Source: Bryobacterales bacterium
GTDB lineage: Bacteria > Acidobacteriota > Terriglobia > Bryobacterales > Bryobacteraceae
Assembly: GCA_026954325.1 (NCBI GenBank)
Contig: JAIXKK010000222.1
Span: 51,198-115,197, forward strand
DNA length: 64,000 bases
Direction: 5' to 3'
The notes below the pieces were generated by a model. It made no database searches and was not told the origin of the DNA. It worked only from the letters and a program-made list of their open reading frames with translations. Shown piece by piece: positions 27,286 through 36,223 of this stretch. Within the stretch, counting starts at the first letter, position 1. Every line of letters starts with the position of its first letter. Both the position numbers and the translations under genes were made by a program.

Positions 27286-27720
27286 GTGAAAATCCATGGT
27301 TCGCACCGCCTGCCGGTAGGGCGGGAACGGGCGTACGCTTTGTTGCAGGACCCGGAGATTCTGGCGGCGTGCATGCCGGGCTGCGAAGCCCTGGTGAAGG
27401 TGGACGAGGACCTTTACGAGATGAAGATGAAGATGGCGCTGGCGGCAATCTCGGGGCAGTTCGCGGGCAAGGTTCGGATAGGAGACCGGAACCCGGTGGA
27501 GAGCTTCCGGCTGATTGTGGAGGGGACGGGGAAGATCGGGTTCATGAAGGGTGAGGGGCTGCTGCGCCTGCGCGAGGAAGGCGCGGAGACAGAGGTGGCC
27601 TACGAGGGGGATGTGCATGTAGGGGGCACCATCGCCTCGGTGGGGCAGCGGCTGCTCGATACGACGTCGAAGATGCTGATCAAGCGATTTTTCGGCAGGT
27701 TGGGCGAGCGAGCTCAGTAA
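27286..27720 (+). CDS. coxG: CoxG-like SRPBCC protein
   Basis: 144 residues from GTG 27286, six bases after coxM. It has the START/SRPBCC helix-grip fold features of CoxG (KIHGSHRLPVGRERAYALL, CMPGCEALVKVDE). CoxG in carboxydotrophs recruits the CO dehydrogenase to the membrane; membrane-anchored versions carry a C-terminal tail, which is absent here. Its presence completes a coxS-L-M-G cluster, but there are no maturation genes (coxD, E, F or MCD synthesis genes) next to it. Confidence 0.85.
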   Translation: MKIHGSHRLPVGRERAYALLQDPEILAACMPGCEALVKVDEDLYEMKMKMALAAISGQFAGKVRIGDRNPVESFRLIVEGTGKIGFMKGEGLLRLREEGAETEVAYEGDVHVGGTIASVGQRLLDTTSKMLIKRFFGRLGERAQ

Positions 27721-27796
27721 GGGTGAGGATCATGTTAAGACCGTAGCCACCGTGAACAGGATCTCAGGATACCGCCGTCATTGCGCGTGATGTGAA

Positions 27797-27816
27797 GGAA
27801 GACGGCGCGGTCTTCC
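27797..27816. terminator. Hairpin between convergent coxG and anmK
   Basis: GGAAGAC and GTCTTCC make a perfect 7-bp stem around a 6-base loop, lying between two convergent transcription units. Neither side has a U-tract, so a bidirectional terminator is possible but weakly supported. The rest of 27721-27883 shows nothing else. Confidence 0.35.
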
Positions 27817-27883
27817 AAATGGAGGCGCCGGCAGCGGCTCGGACCGTATTTCCACGCGCTGGTCCGGCGCCGGTCCTTCAAAT

Positions 27884-29083
27884 TTAAGATTTCAAGGGAG
27901 TTCCGCTGTCCGCTTTTTTGGCCCGGCGGTTTCCGGCCGGAGGGCCGGGGCTGATCTTGCCCAGGACGGCCGGGTGGGAGGCTCCGGTGGCGGAGGGGAG
28001 GTTGGAGGGGCGGCCGTGCCAGGTTTCGTAGGCGAGGACGGCAAAGGCGATGGCTTCCTTGGCGCCGGGATCGACGCCGAATTCGGCGCTGGAGTGGATG
28101 GAGAGGTTGGGCAGTTCGGAGGCGAGGAGGTTGAGGACGAACCGGTTGTGAACGCCTCCGCCGGAGACGACGAGATCATGGACGGGCATGACAGGCATGA
28201 CGTGGCGGCGGATGCCGAGGGCGATGGTGGAGGCGGTGAGGGCAGCGGCGGTGGCGACAAGGTCTTCCATGGGCAAACGCGTGCTCACGAGGTGTTCGAC
28301 GAATTCCTCGCCGTATTCCTCGCGGCCGGCGCTTTTCGGGGGCTGCCTGCGGAAGAAGGGGTCGCGTAGAAGAATGCGCAGGAGCCAACGGCTGATCTTG
28401 CCTCCGCGGGCGATGACGCCGTCGCGGTCATACCGGCGCGCACCGCGAGTGTGAATGCTGACCAACTGATCCATCACCATGTTCCCGGGGCCGGTGTCGA
28501 AGGCGATGACTTTGGAAGGCGGGGCGGAAGCAGGGATGGCGGTGAGGTTGGCGATGCCGCCGATATTGAGGGCGACGCGGCCACGCTTGCGGTGGCGGAA
28601 CAGGAGGTAATCGACGCAGGGGACAAGCGGGGCTCCCTGGCCTCCGGCGGCCATGTCGCGCGGGCGGAAATCGGAGACGACGGGGACGGAGAGGCGTTCG
28701 GCGAGGACGCTGCCGTCGCCGATCTGAAGGGTGCAATTGAGACGACAGCCGAGGAAGCGCGTGGGGTCGGCGATGTGGAGAATGGTCTGGCCGTGGCAGC
28801 CCACAAGCTGGAGGGACCGAAGGGGGATTCCAGCCTTCAGGCAGAGGCCGCGAACGGCTTTGGCGTAGAGTTCCGGCAGGAGGAAGTGGAGCAAGCCGAT
28901 TTGGGCGGTGTGGGTACCGGCATTAGAGACGGCGAGCAGGGCTCCGCGGACGGCCTGGGAGTAAGGGGTGGTGGAGTGCGCGAGGGTGGTTACCTTCTTG
29001 TTCCAGCCCTGCCCGGTGATCTCGACGATGGCGACATCAATGCCGTCGAGCGAGGTGCCACTCATGATACCGGCGATGATCAA
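27884..29083 (-). CDS. anmK: Anhydro-N-acetylmuramic acid kinase
   Basis: 399 residues. The N-terminus IIAGIMSGTSLDGIDVAI is diagnostic; VALNIGGIANLT and AFDTGPGNMVMD follow as in the family. AnmK hydrolyses and phosphorylates 1,6-anhydro-MurNAc to MurNAc-6-phosphate during peptidoglycan recycling in the cytoplasm. The ATG overlaps the mutS stop by four bases. The C-terminal tail after about 370 is Pro/Arg-rich and longer than usual. Confidence 0.95.
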   Translation of the reverse strand: MIIAGIMSGTSLDGIDVAIVEITGQGWNKKVTTLAHSTTPYSQAVRGALLAVSNAGTHTAQIGLLHFLLPELYAKAVRGLCLKAGIPLRSLQLVGCHGQTILHIADPTRFLGCRLNCTLQIGDGSVLAERLSVPVVSDFRPRDMAAGGQGAPLVPCVDYLLFRHRKRGRVALNIGGIANLTAIPASAPPSKVIAFDTGPGNMVMDQLVSIHTRGARRYDRDGVIARGGKISRWLLRILLRDPFFRRQPPKSAGREEYGEEFVEHLVSTRLPMEDLVATAAALTASTIALGIRRHVMPVMPVHDLVVSGGGVHNRFVLNLLASELPNLSIHSSAEFGVDPGAKEAIAFAVLAYETWHGRPSNLPSATGASHPAVLGKISPGPPAGNRRAKKADSGTPLKS

Positions 29084-31665
29084 AGGCCCTTCAGCTCCTT
29101 CTGGAGATCGGCGAGAAGCTGAAGCGCATCGATGGGGCGGATCTGATCGAGATTGAGGTGGCGGATGCGGCCGGCGATGTGGTAATTGACGGGCTCGAAG
29201 AGCTGAATCTGCAAGGGAGAGCGGCGGGCTTTGGGGCTGAGTTCACCACTCATCTGATGTTCCGTTTTCTCGTGCAGGGCGAGAATTTCCCGGGCGCGCG
29301 CGATGACGGATGGTGGCAACGCAGCGAGGCGGGCCACTTCGATCCCATAGCTCTTATCGGCGGAACCGGGCAAAACCTTGCGGAGAAATACAATCTGATC
29401 GCCGGATTCCTTCACGGCGACTTGCAGGTTCGTGACGCCTTCGAGTTGATCGGAAAGTTCGGTTAACTCATGGTAATGGGTGGCAAAGAGGGTCTTGGCG
29501 CGGATGCGGCCGTGGAGATGCTCGATGACCGCCCAGGCGAGCGACATGCCGTCGAAGGTGGCGGTGCCGCGGCCGACTTCGTCGAGAACGATGAAACTGG
29601 TGGGGGTGGCGGTGTTGAGGATGGCGGCGGTTTCGGTCATCTCGACCATGAAGGTGGAGCGGCCGCGGGCGAGGTTATCGGAAGCCCCGACGCGGGTGAA
29701 CACACGGTCGGTGAGAGGCAGGATGGCGGACTCGGCGGGGACGAAGGACCCCATCTGAGCGAGGACGATGAGGAGAGCGCACTGGCGGAGGTAGGTGGAC
29801 TTGCCTCCCATGTTGGGTCCGGTGATGACGCCGATGAATTTACCCGCGGGGTCGAGGTAGACATCGTTGGGGATGAAGCGGGAGGCGTCGCGGGAGGCGA
29901 GTTTCTCAATGACGGGATGGCGGGCGGCGACGGCGTGCATGAGGCCGGCGGGGGAAAATTTCGGGCGGCAATACCGGTTTTCGGCGGCGACCTGGGCGAG
30001 GGCGGCCGCGACGTCGAGTTCGGCGACGGCGGCGGCGGTGAGGCGGATGCGGGCGGCTTCGGCGGCGGCGAGGGAGCGGAGACGGGAGAAGAGGCCGTGT
30101 TCGATGGCGAGCATGCGCTCCTCGGCCTCGAGGATTTTGACCTCGAGTTCCTTGAGTTCGGGAGTGGTGAAGCGCTCGGCGTTGACGAGGGTCTGTTTGC
30201 GCTCGTAGTCCGGCGGAGCGAGGTGAAGGTTCGCCTTGGAGATCTCGATGTAGTAGCCGAAGACGTTGTTGAAGCGTACTTTGAGGGAGGCAATGCCCGT
30301 GCGGGCGCGTTCGCGCAGTTCGATCTGGGCGATGTACTGTTTGCTGTTGCGGGAGATGTCGCGCAATTCGTCAAGGGCGGGATCGACGCCATCGCGGATG
30401 ACACCGCCGCCGGCGAGGGAGACGGGAGGCTCGGCGGTGATGGCGTTAAGGATGGCGTCGCGGACTTCGGCGGCGCCGTCAAGGCGCGAGGCGATTTCGG
30501 CAAGCCGTCCGGCGAAGGGGGCACAGACTTGCCGGAGGGCAGGGACGGCGGAGAGAGACACGCCGAGGGCGCGTAGTTCCCTGGGGTTGGCGGTTCCGAG
30601 GGTGACCTTGGAGAGGAGACGCTCGAGGTCGAGGATGGAGCCGAGGATCTTGCGAAGTTCGCCGCGCTCGATGCTCGATGTCAGCAAGGACTGGACGGAG
30701 TCGAGACGGGCTTCGATCTCGGGAAGGTGGAAGGCGGGGCGCAGAAGGCGGCGGCGAAGCAGGCGGGCGCCCATGCCGGTGAGAGTTTCATCGAGGACAT
30801 GGATGAGAGTGCCTTCCTTCCAGCCATCGGCGAAGAGTGGTTCGAGGAGTTCGAGGTTGCGCACGGTGGCGGCATCGAGGATGAGTGAATCAGAACGGTC
30901 GTACCAGGTGGGGCGGTCGAGGTGGTCCAGCGTGGATTTCTGGGTCTCGCGGGCATAGTGAAGGATGGCGGCGGCGGCTCCGATGGCGAGAGGGCGCGCG
31001 GCGAGGCCGCAGCCGTCAAGGCTCATCAGATGGAAGTGATCCTGAAGGGAGCGCCGCGCGTAGTCGAAGGCGAAAACCCAGTCGTCGAGGGGGGTGAGGC
31101 AGATCTTGTTTGCGGGAGAGGGAGCGGCTCCGGCGGAGGGGAAGAGGATTTCCCGGGGGTTGAGAGCCTCGAGGGCGGCGGGGAGATCGGCGGCGGCAAG
31201 TTCGGTGGCGCGGAACTCGCCGGTGGAGAGATCGACGTAAGCGAATCCGGCGGCTTCGTGATGAATGAGGGAGGCGGCGAGGTAGTTGTTCTCCTTGGGA
31301 CGGAGGACTCCGGATTCCGTGGTGGTGCCCGGGGTGACGACGCGGGCGATTTCGCGTTTCACCAGTTTCTTGGCGAAGCGTGGGTCTTCCACCTGCTCGC
31401 AGATGGCGACGCGGTAGCCCTTGTGGATGAGTCTCGCGAGATAGGACTCGGCGGAGTGATGGGGGACGCCGCACATGGGGATGGGCTGGCCTTTTTCCTT
31501 GTTGCGGCTGGTGAGAGTGATTTCGAGTTCGCGGGCGGCGGTGACGGCGTCGTCGTAGAACAACTCATAGAAGTCGCCGAGACGGAACATCAGCAGGGCT
31601 CCGGGTGCCTGCTGTTTCAGGGAATGATATTGCCGCATGAGCGGCGTCGAGGGCTCACCGCTCAT
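29080..31665 (-). CDS. mutS: DNA mismatch repair protein MutS
   Basis: 861 residues, the normal MutS1 length. The mismatch-reading F-x-E motif is in GDFYELF near the N-terminus. The ATPase has Walker A GPNMGGKSTYLRQ, Walker B FIVLDEVGRGTATFDG and the signature LFATHYHEL. It recognises mismatches and small loops and recruits MutL, which is not in this window. It lies 9 bp after gdhA and overlaps anmK. Confidence 0.97.
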   Translation of the reverse strand: MSGEPSTPLMRQYHSLKQQAPGALLMFRLGDFYELFYDDAVTAARELEITLTSRNKEKGQPIPMCGVPHHSAESYLARLIHKGYRVAICEQVEDPRFAKKLVKREIARVVTPGTTTESGVLRPKENNYLAASLIHHEAAGFAYVDLSTGEFRATELAAADLPAALEALNPREILFPSAGAAPSPANKICLTPLDDWVFAFDYARRSLQDHFHLMSLDGCGLAARPLAIGAAAAILHYARETQKSTLDHLDRPTWYDRSDSLILDAATVRNLELLEPLFADGWKEGTLIHVLDETLTGMGARLLRRRLLRPAFHLPEIEARLDSVQSLLTSSIERGELRKILGSILDLERLLSKVTLGTANPRELRALGVSLSAVPALRQVCAPFAGRLAEIASRLDGAAEVRDAILNAITAEPPVSLAGGGVIRDGVDPALDELRDISRNSKQYIAQIELRERARTGIASLKVRFNNVFGYYIEISKANLHLAPPDYERKQTLVNAERFTTPELKELEVKILEAEERMLAIEHGLFSRLRSLAAAEAARIRLTAAAVAELDVAAALAQVAAENRYCRPKFSPAGLMHAVAARHPVIEKLASRDASRFIPNDVYLDPAGKFIGVITGPNMGGKSTYLRQCALLIVLAQMGSFVPAESAILPLTDRVFTRVGASDNLARGRSTFMVEMTETAAILNTATPTSFIVLDEVGRGTATFDGMSLAWAVIEHLHGRIRAKTLFATHYHELTELSDQLEGVTNLQVAVKESGDQIVFLRKVLPGSADKSYGIEVARLAALPPSVIARAREILALHEKTEHQMSGELSPKARRSPLQIQLFEPVNYHIAGRIRHLNLDQIRPIDALQLLADLQKELKGL

Positions 31666-31674
31666 GAAGTCCCG

Positions 31675-32949
31675 TCAGGCGTAAATGCCGCGGAGCTTGA
31701 TGGCGAAGGCCACGCGGTCGAGAGCCAGCATATAAGCGGCGGTGCGGTTGTGGACCGCGTGCTTTTCGCCGTAGCCGGTGACGTCCTTGAAGCTGTTGAC
31801 CATGATCTCTTCGAGGCGGCCGTTGACCAGTTGCTCGTTCCAAAAGAATCCCTGTCTGTCTTGCACCCACTCAAAGTAGGATACGGTGACGCCGCCGGCG
31901 TTTGCCAGGATGTCGGGGATGACGAAGATTCCGCGCTCGGCGAGGATATGGTCGGCGGCGGCGGTGGTGGGCCCGTTGGCGCCTTCACAGAGGATCCTGG
32001 TGCGAAGGCGGGAAGCATTTTGGGAATGGATGACATTCTCCTTGGCGGCGGGGAGCAGGACATCGCATTCTAGAAAGAGGGCTTCGTCGCGATCCATGTT
32101 TTCGGCTTCGGAGAAGTCGAGGATGGAGCCGGTCTCCTTGCGGTGTTTAAAGAGGGCGTTGACGTCGATGCCGCGCGGGTTATAGACGGCGCCATCGTAC
32201 TCGATGATGGAGATGATCTTGAAACCGGCCCGGGCCATGAGGCGGGCGGCCATGCCGCCGACGTTGCCGAAGCCTTGAATGACGACGCGGGTATTGGAGG
32301 GCTCGAGGCCGAAACGCTTGAGAGCCTGGAGGGCGACAATGAGACAACCGCGGCCGGTGGCTTCGGCGCGCCCGCGCGATCCGCCGAGGTTGACGGGCTT
32401 GCCGGTGACCACGGCGGTGACGGTTTGGCGGTGATGCATGGAGTAGGTATCCATGATCCAGGCCATGGTTTGCTCATTGGTGTTCATGTCGGGGGCCGGG
32501 ACATCGCGCTCCGGGCCGATGAATTCGATGATTTCGGCGGTGTAGCGGCGCGTGATGCGCTCGAGTTCAATGGCGCTGAGAATGGTGGGGTCGCAAATGA
32601 CTCCTCCCTTTCCGCCGCCGAAGGGGATGTTGACGACGGCGCACTTCCAGGTCATCCAGGAAGAGAGGGCGCGGACCTCATCGAGGGTGACATCGGGAGC
32701 GAAGCGGATGCCGCCCTTGGCGGGGCCGCGGGCGACGGAGTGCTGCACGCGGTAGCCGGTGAACACTTCGATGCGGCCGTCATCCATGGTGACGGGGATG
32801 TGGACGCAGATTTCGCGGGCGGGCGATTTCAAGACCTTTCTCATGCCATCGTCGAGCCCTAATTTTTCGGCCGCTTCATTGAAGCGTGTTTCCGCGGCAA
32901 GCCACGGATTAAATTCCTTTTCGAGAGCTGATGGAGCCTCGGCAATCAT
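31675..32949 (-). CDS. gdhA: Glutamate dehydrogenase (Glu/Leu/Phe/Val dehydrogenase family)
   Basis: 424 residues from ATG 32949, which has GGAGGT seven bases upstream; longer frames to 33090 are less likely. Substrate and catalytic residues lie in GPAKGGIRFAP and IPFGGGKGGVICDP (catalytic Lys), and the dinucleotide motif is VIQGFGNVGG. It interconverts glutamate and 2-oxoglutarate with NAD(P). The closest relatives by motif are the hexameric GDHs with IPFGGGKGG, but leucine dehydrogenase activity cannot be excluded. Confidence 0.93.
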   Translation of the reverse strand: MIAEAPSALEKEFNPWLAAETRFNEAAEKLGLDDGMRKVLKSPAREICVHIPVTMDDGRIEVFTGYRVQHSVARGPAKGGIRFAPDVTLDEVRALSSWMTWKCAVVNIPFGGGKGGVICDPTILSAIELERITRRYTAEIIEFIGPERDVPAPDMNTNEQTMAWIMDTYSMHHRQTVTAVVTGKPVNLGGSRGRAEATGRGCLIVALQALKRFGLEPSNTRVVIQGFGNVGGMAARLMARAGFKIISIIEYDGAVYNPRGIDVNALFKHRKETGSILDFSEAENMDRDEALFLECDVLLPAAKENVIHSQNASRLRTRILCEGANGPTTAAADHILAERGIFVIPDILANAGGVTVSYFEWVQDRQGFFWNEQLVNGRLEEIMVNSFKDVTGYGEKHAVHNRTAAYMLALDRVAFAIKLRGIYA

Positions 32950-33303
32950 CCAAGATACCTCCGCCACCATTATGACAAGCGAAGTGGAGAAACGTTGCAC
33001 GGACGGAGCGGCCGGCAGTGCGGCGCGGCCGAGCGGTTCGCCGGCGCGCCACGGGGTGGGGCAAGTATGATACCTTGCGAGTAATCCCAACGCGCGGTCT
33101 GGGGCCTTGCCATGAGGTTGAGGAATCTAAGATGAACGGACGCCAATTTCTTCAATCCGAACCACCGCCGGCGTGGCGGCGTTTCCGCGCCGGGAGTGTT
33201 GAAGCAGAGGAAGGGCGCGAGAAAACCGCGCATGGGGGAAATGCTCGATTTGGCGAAGAAGATACCCGCGGCAAGTGTTCGCGGCTGAGGAGGCTGACAA
33301 TCG
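32950..33303. other. Intergenic region between divergent gdhA and the Cys/His secreted protein
   Basis: 354 bp without a convincing gene. On the minus strand, CATAAT at 32970-32975 could be a gdhA -10 element, giving a very short leader, but the -35 is poor. On the plus strand an AGGAGG lies ten bases before ATG 33304. No repeat, RNA gene or mobile remnant is apparent. Reading frames that cross the region have no family features. Confidence 0.4.
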
Positions 33304-33846
33304 ATGAAGAACTTACTCAAGTTTGGAATTTTGGCCGCGGGATGTGTCCTGGCGGGTTTATTAATGAACGGCGCGAGCGCCCAGACGAAGGGCAAAGGGC
33401 CGGGTATCCTACAGAAGGAATGGGGACAAGTGACGGGAGGCAGCTATTCCACTCCCCTTGGAAAACTGGGAGAGAAGACGCCGGCGCCGTGGTCATCGAC
33501 GACAATCGGCGCGGCCATCAACGGGAAGCCGAATGCCGGAAAACCGGTGACGGTGGTGGGCGAGATTCTGGACTTCTCCTGCTATCTGCAAGTGGGCAAG
33601 CACGGCGAGAAGCACCGTGGGTGCGCGCAAAAGTGTTTCAGCAGCGGCCAGCCGATCGGGTTGCTGGCGGCGAACGGAACGATGTACATGCTGATGGAGG
33701 AAGAGCATGATCCGCGGCGCGACGGCATGACGGATTTCCGCAAGACGGCCATCGAGCATGCGGCGCATATCATGGAAGTGAGCGGGACGGAGAGCGAGCA
33801 CGGCGGATACAAAGCACTGTACGTGCAGGGATATCTGAAGAAGTAA
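33304..33846 (+). CDS. Small secreted Cys/His protein
   Basis: 180 residues. MKNLLKFGILAAGCVLAGLLMNGASAQ is a signal peptide with cleavage after SAQ. The mature domain (about 65-180) has a possible metal site Cys93, His100, His104, Cys107 and Cys111 (CX6HX3HX2CX3C) followed by SGQPIGLLAANGTMYMLM, an OB-like beta arrangement. I do not recognise a named family. It lies 27 bp upstream of a MauG-type peroxidase on the same strand, so a periplasmic redox or metal role is plausible. Confidence 0.75.
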   Translation: MKNLLKFGILAAGCVLAGLLMNGASAQTKGKGPGILQKEWGQVTGGSYSTPLGKLGEKTPAPWSSTTIGAAINGKPNAGKPVTVVGEILDFSCYLQVGKHGEKHRGCAQKCFSSGQPIGLLAANGTMYMLMEEEHDPRRDGMTDFRKTAIEHAAHIMEVSGTESEHGGYKALYVQGYLKK

Positions 33847-33873
33847 GAGCGGCGTTTTCCAAAGGTCAGGAAT

Positions 33874-34893
33874 ATGAGGGGGATTGTGTTCCGGTATTGG
33901 ACGGCCGCGGCGGCGTTGGGACTCGTCATGGCCGCGGAGAAGAAGGATGTGAGTCCGGTTCCGGTTCCGCTGGGATTGCCGCCGGTCCAGTTTCCGAGGG
34001 ACAATCCCTACACACCGGAGAAGGCGGAGCTTGGAAAGTTGCTGTATTTCGACAAGCGGTTATCGGCGGACAATTCGGTGTCGTGCGCAAGCTGTCATGC
34101 GCCGGAACAGGCTTATACCGATGGGGCTCCGGTGTCGGCGGGGATCAGAGGACAGAAGGGGGGACGCAGCGCGCCGACGGTGATCAACCGCGCCTACAGC
34201 CTGGCGCAGTTCTGGGACGGGCGGGCGAATTCGCTCGAGGCGCAGGCGGTGGGGCCGATGGCGAATCCCATTGAGATGGGGAACACGCACGCGGCGGTGG
34301 TTTCCACGTTGAAGGGGATTGCGGGCTACCGGGCGATGTTCGGCAAGACGTTCGGCACGGAGGATTTCACGATTGATGACGTGGCGAAGGCGATCGCCAC
34401 GTTCGAGCGTACGGTGTTGTCGGGGGATTCGGCATACGACCGGTATAAGGCGGGCAGGAAACGGGCAATGACGGCGGAGCAGGTGAAGGGGATGCATATC
34501 TTCTTCGACAAAGCGAAGTGCGACCAGTGCCACGAGGGGATCAACTTCACGTCGAACTCGTATCACAACCTGGGGGTGGGAATGGACAAGGCGAATCCGG
34601 ACTCAGGGCGGTACGAGGTGACGAAGAACGCGGCGGACTGGGGCGCGTTTAAGACGCCGACGCTGCGGGACATCGCGCGGACGGCTCCGTACATGCACGA
34701 CGGCAGTTTGAAGACGCTGGACGAGGTGGTGGAGTATTACGACAAGGGCGGCATTCCGAACAAGAACCTGGATGAGAAGATCAAGCCGCTGCATTTGAGT
34801 GGGGAAGAGAAGAAGAGCCTGGCGGCGTTCCTGGAGGCGCTGAACGGCGAAGGCTGGCAGAAGATCGAAGCTCCGGCGAAGTTTCCCGAATGA
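33874..34893 (+). CDS. Di-haem cytochrome c peroxidase / MauG-family protein
   Basis: 339 residues. An N-terminal hydrophobic signal is followed by two CxxCH haem c sites: Cys71-Cys74-His75 (CASCH) and Cys216-Cys219-His220 (CDQCH). FWDGRANSLEAQA between them and PYMHDGSLKTLDEVVEYYD near the C-terminus are standard for this family. It reduces peroxide or performs MauG-like protein oxidation in the periplasm. Its stop overlaps the start of the sugar-binding gene. Confidence 0.93.
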   Translation: MRGIVFRYWTAAAALGLVMAAEKKDVSPVPVPLGLPPVQFPRDNPYTPEKAELGKLLYFDKRLSADNSVSCASCHAPEQAYTDGAPVSAGIRGQKGGRSAPTVINRAYSLAQFWDGRANSLEAQAVGPMANPIEMGNTHAAVVSTLKGIAGYRAMFGKTFGTEDFTIDDVAKAIATFERTVLSGDSAYDRYKAGRKRAMTAEQVKGMHIFFDKAKCDQCHEGINFTSNSYHNLGVGMDKANPDSGRYEVTKNAADWGAFKTPTLRDIARTAPYMHDGSLKTLDEVVEYYDKGGIPNKNLDEKIKPLHLSGEEKKSLAAFLEALNGEGWQKIEAPAKFPE

Positions 34894-35870
34894 AAATCAA
34901 TTCCTGTTCGATGACGCGCCGCGGGCTCACCGCGATCCTGATTGGCTCGGCCGCGGGGTTTTCTTCGTGCAAGCGGGAGCACAAACGAATCATAGGAGTG
35001 GTGCCGAAAGGGAGGGCGCACCTGTTCTGGCAATCGGTGCACGCGGGGGCGAATGCGGCGGCGAAGGAAGCGGGAGTGGAGGTGAGTTGGAACGGGCCGG
35101 CGACGGAGACGGATTACAACGGGCAGTTGCAGATAGTGGATGCGATGATCAACCGGCGGGTGGACGCGATTGCGCTGGCTCCGATCGATAAGAAGGCGAT
35201 GGTGAGCGTGGTGGAGCGGGCCAAGCGGGAGAAGATCCCGGTGGTGATCTTCGATTCGGGGATCGATACGAACGATTTCGTCTCACAGGTGGCGACGGAC
35301 AACTACGCGGCCGGGCAGATGGCGGCGGACCGGATCGGGAAGATTCTGGACGGGAAGGGCAAGGTGGCGATGGTGGCGGTGCAGCCGGGAGCGGCATCGA
35401 CGATGGCGCGGGAGCAGGGGTTCGAGGACCGGGTCAAGGAGAAGTATCCGAATATCCAGATTGTGGACAAGCGGTTCGGGATGGCGGATTTCGCGCAATC
35501 CTTGGCGGTATCGGAGAACATGTTGACGGCGCATTCGGACCTGGCGGCGCTGTTTGCGTCGAATGAATCGAGCACGGTGGGGGCGGCGCAGGCGTTGAAA
35601 GGGCGGCAGAGCAAGGTGAAGATGGTGGGTTTTGACTGGAGCCCAACGCTCGAGGAGGGTTTGAAGAGCGGGCTGATCGATTCACTGGTGGTTCAGAATC
35701 CGTTCAAGATGGGGTATGAATCGGTGAAGGCGGCGGTAGCGGCGCTGGAAGGCAAGCCGGTGGAGAAGATCAACAATCTCGCGCCGAGGCTGATTTTGAA
35801 GGAAGATTTGAGCAAACCGGACGTACAGGAGCAATTGAATCCGGACTTAAAGAAATATCTTGGCGAGTGA
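34890..35870 (+). CDS. Sugar-type ABC substrate-binding lipoprotein (RbsB-like), without transporter genes
   Basis: 326 residues from the ATG overlapping the mauG-like stop (ATGA). The N-terminus has a signal ending in AAGFSSC, a plausible lipobox with Cys27. The mature part is a type 1 periplasmic binding fold (RIIGVVPKGRAHLFWQSVHAGANAAAKEAGVEV, with DAIALAPIDKKAM and VVIFDSGID) like ribose- or xylose-binding proteins. No ATPase or permease lies nearby. It may serve a transporter elsewhere or work as a sensor; pairing with a haem peroxidase is unusual. Confidence 0.88.
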   Translation: MKINSCSMTRRGLTAILIGSAAGFSSCKREHKRIIGVVPKGRAHLFWQSVHAGANAAAKEAGVEVSWNGPATETDYNGQLQIVDAMINRRVDAIALAPIDKKAMVSVVERAKREKIPVVIFDSGIDTNDFVSQVATDNYAAGQMAADRIGKILDGKGKVAMVAVQPGAASTMAREQGFEDRVKEKYPNIQIVDKRFGMADFAQSLAVSENMLTAHSDLAALFASNESSTVGAAQALKGRQSKVKMVGFDWSPTLEEGLKSGLIDSLVVQNPFKMGYESVKAAVAALEGKPVEKINNLAPRLILKEDLSKPDVQEQLNPDLKKYLGE

Positions 35871-35890
35871 TGTCGCGGCGGGTACGGTGG

Positions 35891-36100
35891 TTACGAAACG
35901 CCGGTGAGGGAATACATCACGCTGGCGACTTTTCCCCAGATGTTACTGAGGGATGGGGCGTAACTGGTGGGAAGCCAACCATAGACGACGAAGGACACCA
36001 TGAGGATGAGGACGGAATATTCAATCATGTCCTGGCCGCGCTGATCATGCCGGAGTCGATGAAGGGCGCGCAATAGTGGCCGAAGCCGAAGTAAGTTCAT
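35891..36100 (-). CDS. Solitary Flp-like type IVb pilin
   Basis: 69 residues from ATG 36100. A basic leader (MNLLRLRPLLRALHRLRHDQ) precedes RGQDMIEYSVLILMV, which closely matches the Flp pilin cleavage and hydrophobic motif with the essential Glu-Tyr. The mature region continues as a single hydrophobic helix and a short tail ending SLTGVS. The Tad assembly genes (tadA, tadB, tadC, rcpA, cpaA) are not in the window. It lies downstream of the tail-fibre-like gene on the same strand, separated by 123 bp that contain a terminator-like hairpin. In-frame ATGs further up would add untypical residues. Confidence 0.75.
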   Translation of the reverse strand: MNLLRLRPLLRALHRLRHDQRGQDMIEYSVLILMVSFVVYGWLPTSYAPSLSNIWGKVASVMYSLTGVS

Positions 36101-36154
36101 AGCGATTTCCAGGGCTCCCAAGACCATCTTGAGGGAACGGGGGTATGGCCAACA

Positions 36155-36170
36155 AGGGCAAAATCGCCCT
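36155..36170 (-). promoter_or_regulatory. Stem-loop in the Flp pilin leader
   Basis: AGGGC and GCCCT form a perfect 5-bp stem with a 6-base loop, 55 bases before the pilin ATG on the minus strand. It lies next to two CCCTAGC copies spaced 21 bp (36167-36173 and 36188-36194). It may be a leader structure or an operator; no known element is recognised. Confidence 0.3.
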
Positions 36171-36177
36171 AGCGGGG

Positions 36178-36215
36178 AAGGAAAAGACCCTAGCACCACA
36201 CCCCCAAGCGTAGGG
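36178..36215 (-). terminator. Probable terminator after the tail-fibre-like gene
   Basis: Read on the minus strand, CCCTACGC pairs with GCTAGGG with one bulged C around a 13-base loop. TCTTTTCCTT follows, a U-rich though imperfect tail. It starts 9 bp after the stop of the 724-residue gene, so it should separate that transcript from the pilin gene. Confidence 0.45.
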
Positions 36216-36223
36216 AGACAGTT

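Noticed and set aside
33018..33710. 230-codon frame overlapping the Cys/His secreted gene
   Set aside because: It has no signal peptide or domain and crosses a gene with a clear ribosome site and signal peptide.
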